From positions 248,001 through 312,000 of the forward strand of contig NZ_RQFW01000016.1 in the NCBI RefSeq assembly GCF_004770145.1: 64,000 nt of DNA, written 5' to 3'. This document shows positions 57,121 through 64,000 of the stretch, one piece after another. Under the pieces are notes generated by a model, which worked only from the letters and a program-made list of their open reading frames with translations, did no database searches and was not told the DNA's origin. Position numbers and translations under genes: made by a program. The DNA comes from Leptospira bourretii (GTDB taxonomy: Bacteria; Spirochaetota; Leptospiria; Leptospirales; Leptospiraceae). Each line of letters opens with the position of its first letter. The first letter of the stretch is position 1.

Positions 57121-58746
57121 ATGACAAAACAAGCCAAGGGAAATGAGTCAAGTGCCAAGCGGTCACTTGCTCTTTCGTTTTACACTTTTTTATCCCGGAT
57201 TTTGGGTCTTGTTCGTGACCATTTTATGGCTGTTAGTTTTGGAACCGGTATGGTTGCTTCCGCTTTTAGTGTGGCCTACCGCCTCCCGAATATGTTTCGG
57301 AACTTACTGGCAGAAGGAACTCTTAGCCAATCCTTTATGCCTATTTTTTCTGAATACGAAAAGATAGGTGTAATGGATGCCCGTGTGATGGCGGGAACCG
57401 TTCTTAGTTTCCTTTTCCTTTGTTTGTCTTTATTTGTGGCTTTGTTTTGGTTTTTTGCTGCAGGTTTTTTACCCGCACTTGTGGGTGGGTCACCTGAATA
57501 TGGAACACTTGTCGTTGAACTTTCGTTAGTTTTGTTTTTTCTCATTATGACTGCTAGTTTGTCTTCGATTTTTATGTCGATTTCTAACTCGCATCATAAT
57601 TATTTTGTTCCTTCCTTATCTCCCATCATCCTTAACTTTAGTTATTTGATAGTTTTTATTTTTATATTTCCTTTTTATCATGAGATTCGGGATAAAGTTT
57701 TTGTTCTTGCTTATGGAATTGTGACAGGCGGGGTTTTACAACTTCTCGTCCAGGCTTGGTATGTGTACAAAAATGGATATGGTCCAATCTTTCGTTTGAA
57801 TTTGAAACATCCTGCCATTCGTAAAATCTTTAAATTGATGTTACCAGCAGCCCTTGGGGGAAGCTTTTATCAAATTGGACTTCTTGTAGATATTTTCCTA
57901 GCAAACTACATCCAAAACCAAAACCCAGGACTTGGGGCTGTGGTGAGTTTGGATTATTCCCAAAGACTTGTCCAACTTCCGACTGGAATCATTGGAGTGG
58001 CCCTTGCGACGACCATCCTGCCTTCCCTTTTGAAAGACCTTCGAGAAGGAAGAGAAGAAAATGTTCCCAAAGAAATATCTGATGTATTATCGTTTGCATT
58101 TTTTTTAACACTACCAGCAAGCATTGGTTTGGCGGTTCTTGGGGAAACAGTTTTGGATTCGATTTATTTCGGGGGACGTTGGGACCATTTAGCAACGATC
58201 ACTGCTTTTTATCCTTTGGTATTTTATTCTTTTGCGATTCCGTTTTATAGTATCAATAAAGTTTTGGTTTCTTCCTATTACGCTTTTGCTGACACAAAAA
58301 CTCCATTAAGAATCCAATTGGTTTCTTTTTTCCTAAGCATTTTGGTGAGCATTGGGCTCATGTTCTTTTTGAAACATTCTGCCATTGCTTTGGCCTCGGC
58401 TCTGAGTGCTTCTGTGACCTCTTCCTTATTATTGTATTATTTGAAATCCCACCAAGTGAAAATTCCATTTCTAACTGTATGGTTTCGCATTTTGAAAATG
58501 GTGCCTGCACTCTTTGGGCTTTTCCTTTGGTTAGTGTTCTCTGAATGGGTAACAAAACCCATCTTGGTTTCGTATCTATCCGAAACGTTAGGACTTGGTT
58601 TTGCCAATGTGAGTCGGCTTTGTCTTGTGGTTTCGATTCTCCCAGCAGTGATCATTTATTTTACGGTGGCAGGGATTACAAAACTACCTGAAGCAGATAT
58701 TATTTTGGGAAGGTTTTTTAGAAAGTTACGAAAAAAATCCTCTTAA
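57121..58746 (+). CDS. murJ: Lipid II flippase MurJ (MviN)
   Basis: This 541-residue inner-membrane flippase of the MOP superfamily moves lipid II to the periplasmic side for peptidoglycan synthesis. About 14 helices are visible. Features include the N-terminal SFYTFLSRILGLVRD, RLPNMFRNLLAEGTLSQSFMPIF, SLDYSQRLVQLPTGIIGVALATTILPSL and PFYSINKVLVSSYYAF. It is the third gene of the operon and ends before a bidirectional terminator. Confidence 0.96.
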   Translation: MTKQAKGNESSAKRSLALSFYTFLSRILGLVRDHFMAVSFGTGMVASAFSVAYRLPNMFRNLLAEGTLSQSFMPIFSEYEKIGVMDARVMAGTVLSFLFLCLSLFVALFWFFAAGFLPALVGGSPEYGTLVVELSLVLFFLIMTASLSSIFMSISNSHHNYFVPSLSPIILNFSYLIVFIFIFPFYHEIRDKVFVLAYGIVTGGVLQLLVQAWYVYKNGYGPIFRLNLKHPAIRKIFKLMLPAALGGSFYQIGLLVDIFLANYIQNQNPGLGAVVSLDYSQRLVQLPTGIIGVALATTILPSLLKDLREGREENVPKEISDVLSFAFFLTLPASIGLAVLGETVLDSIYFGGRWDHLATITAFYPLVFYSFAIPFYSINKVLVSSYYAFADTKTPLRIQLVSFFLSILVSIGLMFFLKHSAIALASALSASVTSSLLLYYLKSHQVKIPFLTVWFRILKMVPALFGLFLWLVFSEWVTKPILVSYLSETLGLGFANVSRLCLVVSILPAVIIYFTVAGITKLPEADIILGRFFRKLRKKSS

Positions 58747-58814
58747 AGAATTTGACACCAAACTTTTGATTGGTGAGGATGTTTCTTTTATACAGCGAAA
58801 GAATCGTAACAGAT

Positions 58815-58865
58815 AAAAAAAACCGATGGTGGTTTGACTTTTTTCAAAACATCCATCGGATTTTT
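58815..58865. terminator. Bidirectional terminator between murJ and ileS
   Basis: CCGATGG (58823-58829) pairs with CCATCGG (58853-58859). An inner arm TGGTTTGA with TCAAAACA extends it with one mismatch over a short T-rich loop. On the minus strand the stem is followed by T8, ideal for ileS; on the plus strand by ATTTTTAG for murJ. Confidence 0.85.
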
Positions 58866-58910
58866 AGTTTTGTGTTTCTTGTAGGCAGTTATTTTGCCTA
58901 CAACCTAACT

Positions 58911-61652
58911 TTAGAGTTTGGACACAACAGATTCGCAGCGTTTACAAAGTTTTCCTTCTGTTTCGGAAACATGGCGCCAGCACCTTGGGCATTCATGGTG
59001 GCGAGGTTTACGAATTTGGATGGAATCTTTTTCTCCCTTCCACTCAGAGAACACTTCACTAATTTCATTGCGATCAAATGACACTTCGGATACCACAAAG
59101 AATAGGCTAAGGTCGTCTTTGGAAAACTTTGTATCTTTTAAGGAATCTCCAGAGATCAAAACTTCTGCTTCCAGTGACTTCCCAAGTTTTCCCAATTTCC
59201 TTGCTTCTTCTAAGGCTTTTTGCACCACTTCTTTTGTTTCAAAGATTGGTGCCATTTGGGATTCTAAGTCGGAATCAAGTAAGGAAGATAAGTCTGAAAA
59301 ATCAGAATAAAAAACAGAATCTTTTAAACCAAATTCTGTCCATACTTCTTCTGTTGTAAAAGAAAGGATTGGTGAAAGGAGTTTGGTTAAGGTTTCTAAA
59401 ATGACTGCCAAAACAAATTCGGAAGATTTTCTTGTTTTCGAATCTTTGCCATCACAGTACATTCTGTCCCGAATGATTTCAAAGTAGTCTTGGGATAAAT
59501 CCACCGTACAGAAAACTAGAACTCGATGATAAACTTGATGGAACTGGTAGTTCTCATACAATTTTTTAACATCTTCGTTCAGTTTGGCTAACTTATGCAG
59601 ATAATATCTATCAATCGGTTCTAAGTCTTCTTTTTTTAGATTCCAATTAAGAGTTTCTGCCTTTGTATTTCCTAGAAGATAACGGAAGGTATTTCTGATT
59701 TTACGATAGGCTTCGGCTACGGTTTTGATCGAGTCTTTTCCGATTTTAACATCGTCTCGGAAATCTTGTGTGGAAACCCAAAGCCTAAGGATATCTGCTC
59801 CGAATTGGTTGATGATGTCTGTTGTGGGATTGATCACGTTTCCAAGTGATTTGGACATAGCGTGACCTTTTTCATCTAACACATAACCATGAGTGAGGAC
59901 AGATCTATAGGGAGGTTTTTTGCGTATTGCCATGGATGGCCAAAGAGACGATTGGAACCATCCTCTATGTTGGTCAGAACCTTCTAAATACAAATCGGCA
60001 GGTTCATGGTCAAGAGAATCACCAAACACAGCAAAGCTGGAAACGCCTGAATCAAACCAAACATCCAAAATATCTTTGTCTTGTTTTAGGTCATCGGAGC
60101 CGCATTTTGTACATTTGGTTCCTTCCGGCAAAAGGTCTTTCGCTTCTCTTTCATACCAAACTTCGATCCCTTCTTTTTTGACAATTTGGATGAAGTGTTT
60201 TATTGTTTTGTCATCTAGGTGTGTGAATCCGCAAGATTTACAAGTAAAGGAAGGAATGGGAACTCCCCAGTTCCTTTGTCTCGATAAACACCAGTCAGGT
60301 CTTGATTCCACCATAGAACGGATGCGAGTGATTCCCCAATCGGGAATCCATTGTACTTTGTCAATGGCTTTGAGAGAATCTTCTCTGAGGCCTGCGTGGT
60401 CGATGGAAAAAAACCATTGTGGGGTCGCTCGAAAGATCAGTGGTTTTTTACTCCTCCAACTATGTGGATAGGAGTGAGTGAATTCAGAATAATGCACGAG
60501 GGAATTTTTTTCTTTTAGGAGTTCTACAATTTTAGGATTGGCATCCCAAATTTTAATTCCCTTCATCATTTCAAATTCGTCCGTATAACGGCCGTAATCA
60601 TCGACTGGAGAAAGAGGAGGAAGCCCTGCTGCCGTTCCGACACGGTAGTCATCCGTTCCGTGACCTGGAGCTGTGTGCACACAACCTGTTCCTGCATCCA
60701 AGGTGACATGATTTCCAAAAAGAGGGATGGATTCACGATCGATAAACGGGTGTAAGAAGGTCATCTTTCCCAGTTCGGCGCTCGTTAAAGATTTGATCTT
60801 TGTGAGTGTGATTCCTGTTTTTTGTTCGACAGCTTCTTTTAATCCATCTGCCAAGATCAGCCTTCCGTGGGATTCGGATTGGAAAAGAGAGTAGTCAAGT
60901 TCTTCATTAAAACAAATCGCAAGGTTTGCCGGAAGTGTCCAAGGAGTTGTGGTCCAGATCAAGCAGTAAGTGTCGGTTTCACCTTTGACTGCAAACTTTA
61001 CATAGATGGAAGGAGAAACATGGTTTTGGTATTCGATCTCCGCTTCCGCATGAGCCGTTGCCAAATCGATACACCAATACACTGGTTTTTTCCCTTTGTA
61101 GATATATCCTTTTTCGAAAAGAGATCCAAATACTTCCACAATCCTTGCTTCAAATTCAGGAGCCATGGTGAGATACTTTTTATCTTCTTCCCAGAAACAT
61201 AAAAAACGACTTAAGTCTTCCCCTTGTTTTCCAACAAACTCAGCTGCATACTCACGGCATTTTTTTCTAAGTTCACTAGGGCTAGTGTTTCTTGCTTCTT
61301 TTCCAAGATTCTTTAACACCTGTACTTCGATAGGAAGTCCGTGGCAATCCCAACCAGGAATCATATCGGTTTGGAAACCGGAAAGAGTTTTGGATTTAAC
61401 AATGATATCTTTTAGAATTTTATTGAGAGAGTGGCCCACATGGAAATTTCCATTGGCATAAGGAGGTCCATCGTGTAATACAAACGAAGGTTTGGATTTA
61501 CGAATTTCCTTCATCTTTTGGAAGACTTTTTTCTCCTTCCAAATTTTAATTTGACCTGGTTCACGATTTGCCAGGTCGGCTTTCATGGGAAAGTTGGTCT
61601 GTGGTAGGAGAACCGTTTTAGAATAGGGATTTTCCGTTTCTGGTTTGGCCAT
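58911..61652 (-). CDS. ileS: Isoleucyl-tRNA synthetase
   Basis: This class I enzyme charges tRNA-Ile, 913 residues. The HIGH-type motif reads HVGHSLNK near residue 71 and the KMSKS-type motif AMSKSLGN near 600. An editing domain lies in between. The C-terminal zinc finger (CPRCWRHV ... CKRC) is present, which places it in the bacterial IleS group. It terminates at the bidirectional hairpin. It follows the LRR lipoprotein gene by 57 nt. Confidence 0.97.
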   Translation of the reverse strand: MAKPETENPYSKTVLLPQTNFPMKADLANREPGQIKIWKEKKVFQKMKEIRKSKPSFVLHDGPPYANGNFHVGHSLNKILKDIIVKSKTLSGFQTDMIPGWDCHGLPIEVQVLKNLGKEARNTSPSELRKKCREYAAEFVGKQGEDLSRFLCFWEEDKKYLTMAPEFEARIVEVFGSLFEKGYIYKGKKPVYWCIDLATAHAEAEIEYQNHVSPSIYVKFAVKGETDTYCLIWTTTPWTLPANLAICFNEELDYSLFQSESHGRLILADGLKEAVEQKTGITLTKIKSLTSAELGKMTFLHPFIDRESIPLFGNHVTLDAGTGCVHTAPGHGTDDYRVGTAAGLPPLSPVDDYGRYTDEFEMMKGIKIWDANPKIVELLKEKNSLVHYSEFTHSYPHSWRSKKPLIFRATPQWFFSIDHAGLREDSLKAIDKVQWIPDWGITRIRSMVESRPDWCLSRQRNWGVPIPSFTCKSCGFTHLDDKTIKHFIQIVKKEGIEVWYEREAKDLLPEGTKCTKCGSDDLKQDKDILDVWFDSGVSSFAVFGDSLDHEPADLYLEGSDQHRGWFQSSLWPSMAIRKKPPYRSVLTHGYVLDEKGHAMSKSLGNVINPTTDIINQFGADILRLWVSTQDFRDDVKIGKDSIKTVAEAYRKIRNTFRYLLGNTKAETLNWNLKKEDLEPIDRYYLHKLAKLNEDVKKLYENYQFHQVYHRVLVFCTVDLSQDYFEIIRDRMYCDGKDSKTRKSSEFVLAVILETLTKLLSPILSFTTEEVWTEFGLKDSVFYSDFSDLSSLLDSDLESQMAPIFETKEVVQKALEEARKLGKLGKSLEAEVLISGDSLKDTKFSKDDLSLFFVVSEVSFDRNEISEVFSEWKGEKDSIQIRKPRHHECPRCWRHVSETEGKLCKRCESVVSKL

Positions 61653-61709
61653 AGTAAGACCAATGTTTGTGGTCTAGGCCAAAGAGAAAACGGAAAAAAA
61701 TCGGTAACC

Positions 61710-62339
61710 CTAGAGTTTGACTCGGACATTGGGGAGTTCGTCCCGTAGTCTTACCACATCGGATTTTTCGAGTAGGGTTTTTTGTAAAACAAGTTGTTTT
61801 AGATGGTTTAGTTTTGTCAGGTTTTTGGGGAGAGTTTTGTACTCTCGCATTAGGCTTAGGTCAAGGATTTCCAAATGGGGGAGTGCGGCGATCACTTCCA
61901 CATCAGCTTCTGTTAGTTGCACTTTGGTTTCGTCCAGAGCCAGAGTTTTTAATTTTTGCAAACGGCTAAGAACCGGCGGAATCTCCCGTAGTTCCGTTCT
62001 TCCGAGAAGGAGTACTTCTAAGTTTTCCAAATTTCCGATTTCTTCTGGTAAAGTGGGGAGGGGGTTTCCAAAAAGATTGAGGATCTTTAATTGTTTGAGG
62101 TTTCCTATTTCTTTTGGAACTGATTTGAGTGAGTCGTATTGGAGAGTTAGTTCTTCTACCTTTGTCAAATTCCCGATGGATGCAGGTAGGACTCCTACTT
62201 CTTTATTCGAGAGGTTTAGGACTCGGTCTTCTTTGTGGTTTTCAAACCATTCCTCCGCATTGACTACATCTTTATTCGTACAATGGGAAAAGGATGTTAG
62301 AAATAAAATAGTAAGTGTTGCGTATACAAAAGACTTCAT
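61710..62339 (-). CDS. Leucine-rich-repeat lipoprotein
   Basis: This 209-residue protein has a lipobox (TSFSHC) after a signal peptide. About six LRR units of the NLxxLxxLxLxxNxLxxLPxxIG type follow: VGVLPASIGNLTKVEELTL, LKSVPKEIGNLKQLKILNLFGN, LPTLPEEIGNLENLEVLLL. Leptospira carry many LRR proteins; the ligand is unknown. A longer antisense frame is present but has no protein signature. It follows the upstream gene by 13 nt. Confidence 0.9.
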   Translation of the reverse strand: MKSFVYATLTILFLTSFSHCTNKDVVNAEEWFENHKEDRVLNLSNKEVGVLPASIGNLTKVEELTLQYDSLKSVPKEIGNLKQLKILNLFGNPLPTLPEEIGNLENLEVLLLGRTELREIPPVLSRLQKLKTLALDETKVQLTEADVEVIAALPHLEILDLSLMREYKTLPKNLTKLNHLKQLVLQKTLLEKSDVVRLRDELPNVRVKL

Positions 62340-62352
62340 AAAACCAAAATTA

Positions 62353-64000
62353 TCATTTCAGATATTTATTATAGCCAAATTCTAATTCTCGAATGATAAA
62401 CTGGATGTAATCCATTTGGTCTCGGTCTGATTTATAAATGCTTGCTTCTTTTCGATAGTATTCTGCAAGTTGGGTTCGAAATAAAATGGTGCGAAAGTCC
62501 GCTTTGGAAAGGATGAGTTCCTTCGGCCTATTTTTTAATTGGATGGCTTCGGGGATTTTCATCACTACAGAGATTTGTAAGATGGCATGTTCAATCTCTG
62601 CTACAATTTTATTGGAATCTTTTTTTTGATCAACGGCAGGAAGTTGGTTTTTGATATCTTCTACACAGTCTTCTATATGATTGCGTAAGCGTTTGAAATC
62701 ATAAACTTTTTCGGCAATGCTATTAAATTTTTTAGGATAAATAAACCCTTCCGCAATTTTGGCGATACTCTGTGATCGATTCTCTTTGGGAGAGGTTGGA
62801 AAAGATTGTTTTTCTGGGATTTGTTTCTTTTTCCCGTCACTTCTGTAGAGATAACCTAACGTAAGTCCCACAAGGAAACTGAGGATAAAGCCACTCACAA
62901 TGTATTCCAAAGAACCAATGATAAGTGAGATAACAGTGATTAAAGAGGCTAATGTTAAAAAACTAAAAACTCCAATGGGCACATGGAATTTTTCTTGGAG
63001 CGCTGAAAAAGAGATCCGAGGTTCACTGGAAATAATTTGGTTTGTGTCTTTTTCTTCTTCGAATTCATTTTCTGGGATTTCTTCTTTGTCGATATTTTCA
63101 TCGGACCTGTTCTTTAAGATCATGCGGATTTGGTCGAGAATGGGAAGTTCGTTTCTATAATTCGAATCTGTTTTTGCCAGTGTTAAGGTATTTGTTTCTA
63201 CTTTAGAAAGTTTTTTTTGGTCCAGGGCAAAAAGAACATGAAAGGTATCCTCTTTCATTTCCAAACAACCATAAGTTTCGGATAGTGAGGAAACTATCTT
63301 AGAAATGGCATCTGCAATTTCCTTTTCAGTTTTTAGGCCTAAAGGTTTTACTTCCGCTTTCAAATCTATTTTTGTAAGGGTGAGGGTATTTGTTGTATTG
63401 TCTTCGATTTTAGTTCCCAAATGTTTGATGAGAGTTATGACTGCTTCTTCGGCATCTTCTTTTTTTTGTTCTCTCAGTCGTTTCGAAAGTTTGTCCAAAA
63501 TGATTAGGCTTTCTCGGATAGAAAAACTGACCCGTTTCCCTTCGTCGTTTGTGATTTTATCAAAAGGAAATTCTTCTAGAAGCGCAGTTATTTGAGGGAC
63601 AAGGTTACTTCCTATTTTGAGGAGTTCTTCTGTCCTGTTTGGAATTCCAATTTCTAGTTGGGTGAGTTTTTCTAAAAAACCAATATATTTGTTTTCATTG
63701 GCAATTCGTTTGAGATAAGGAAAGGAAAAATTTTTAAGCCCATCCAGTTGGACGGCGAGATGGCGCACATATTCTGGGTTATGTGAACCATTGGGCAAAA
63801 TCAAATGATATCCAGGAATGATCTCCACCAGTTTTGCTGTTTCTTTTCCTCTTGTGATCACGTCTTGTATAAAATCTTTCATAGGAATGTATCCAAAAGA
63901 CTCCATTGTTTTACGGATCATAATTTCGAGTTCTGTTTCATAACTGAGTTTGGTAGGAAAAAAATAAGTATTTCCTTTTTGGTCCGTTCGAACGAGGGAT
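62353..64000 (-). CDS. Membrane protein of unknown function (5'-truncated)
   Basis: The frame is open to the window edge, so its start lies outside; codons upstream of the internal ATG at 63921 look coding (FFPTKLSYETELEIMIRKT). A cytoplasmic helical region is followed by two membrane segments about 130-180 residues before the end (FLTLASLITVISLIIGSLEYIV, SGFILSFLVGLTLGYLY). A C-terminal helical part ends it. The segment TNTLTL-x-K occurs twice about 75 residues apart. No family is recognised. It is probably co-transcribed with the LRR lipoprotein, 13 nt downstream. Confidence 0.75.
   Translation of the reverse strand, partial: SLVRTDQKGNTYFFPTKLSYETELEIMIRKTMESFGYIPMKDFIQDVITRGKETAKLVEIIPGYHLILPNGSHNPEYVRHLAVQLDGLKNFSFPYLKRIANENKYIGFLEKLTQLEIGIPNRTEELLKIGSNLVPQITALLEEFPFDKITNDEGKRVSFSIRESLIILDKLSKRLREQKKEDAEEAVITLIKHLGTKIEDNTTNTLTLTKIDLKAEVKPLGLKTEKEIADAISKIVSSLSETYGCLEMKEDTFHVLFALDQKKLSKVETNTLTLAKTDSNYRNELPILDQIRMILKNRSDENIDKEEIPENEFEEEKDTNQIISSEPRISFSALQEKFHVPIGVFSFLTLASLITVISLIIGSLEYIVSGFILSFLVGLTLGYLYRSDGKKKQIPEKQSFPTSPKENRSQSIAKIAEGFIYPKKFNSIAEKVYDFKRLRNHIEDCVEDIKNQLPAVDQKKDSNKIVAEIEHAILQISVVMKIPEAIQLKNRPKELILSKADFRTILFRTQLAEYYRKEASIYKSDRDQMDYIQFIIRELEFGYNKYLK

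Noticed and set aside
58770..59081. Plus-strand frame of 103 codons after murJ
   Set aside because: It runs across the murJ-ileS terminator and into the conserved zinc-finger end of ileS on the other strand.
59920..60471. 183-codon frame antisense to ileS
   Set aside because: It lies inside a highly conserved synthetase gene and has no ribosome-binding site or recognisable motif.
61717..62385. 222-codon frame antisense to the LRR lipoprotein, longer than the gene itself
   Set aside because: The minus-strand frame has a lipobox and regular leucine-rich repeats; the antisense frame is Ser/Arg-rich without structure, as expected of a shadow.

Overview
The window reads as a chromosomal segment of a spirochaete of the genus Leptospira. 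The evidence is the paired flagellar sheath genes flaA2-flaA1, an over-long GreA with a large N-terminal extension, 7TM-DISM signalling proteins, many lipoproteins with spirochaete-type lipoboxes, an isolated tRNA-Ile/tRNA-Ala pair with no rRNA beside it, and several Leptospira-like proteins of unknown function. The base composition looks moderately AT-rich by eye. I could not fix the species, and I found no phage, insertion sequence, integron or CRISPR array; nearly all of it looks like stable core genome.

Layout. 1-9 kb: a 5'-truncated membrane SpoIIE-type phosphatase, the groES-groEL operon with two CIRCE operators, a HerA-like ATPase, then a 7TM hybrid histidine kinase facing a NarL-type response regulator. 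9-16.5 kb: a cyclic-nucleotide-binding protein, a PUR-domain protein leading into flaA2-flaA1, the GreA fusion and an M23 peptidase. 16.5-23.6 kb: an LptE-like lipoprotein, a Fur regulator coupled to tgt, a STAS protein, a LysM lipoprotein, nadC and rel. 23.6-30.2 kb: a GH13 enzyme divergent from an oligopeptide-binding lipoprotein, a protein with a hidden kinase-like fold, a GT-C membrane glycosyltransferase and pgeF. 30.2-34.7 kb: a leftward operon pgm-argD-leuB-receiver with 4-nt overlaps, whose receiver has Glu in place of the phosphoacceptor Asp. 34.7-42.2 kb: an aminotransferase, a DEDD exonuclease, a CBS protein, three tRNAs, hemW, a BFN-UVR nuclease, a phasin-like protein, an MFS exporter and a double-ACT protein. 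42.3-49 kb: a predicted outer-membrane protein, a PilZ protein, an orphan gene, a TPP riboswitch with thiC, a 405-bp gene-free stretch with several hairpins, and a long-chain-type acyl-CoA dehydrogenase. 49-64 kb: a metallo-beta-lactamase protein with two cNMP domains, trxA, small and unknown proteins, panD coupled to a Panacea (SocA-like) gene and divergent from lipB, a sensor/STAS-zinc-ribbon/murJ operon, ileS, a leucine-rich-repeat lipoprotein and a truncated membrane protein.

How the genes work together. Signal transduction is the dominant theme (phosphatase, hybrid kinase, two response regulators, two STAS proteins, two cNMP proteins, PilZ, Rel). It is mixed with envelope functions (FlaA sheath, M23, LysM, LptE-like, murJ, PgeF) and cofactor or amino-acid genes (nadC, thiC, panD, lipB, leuB, argD). 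The most promising leads for something undescribed are the kinase-like protein at 26.8 kb, the Glu-type receiver at 30.2 kb, the Panacea-panD/lipB arrangement at 54 kb, the metallo-beta-lactamase/cNMP fusion at 49 kb and the structured gene-free region at 47.5 kb.
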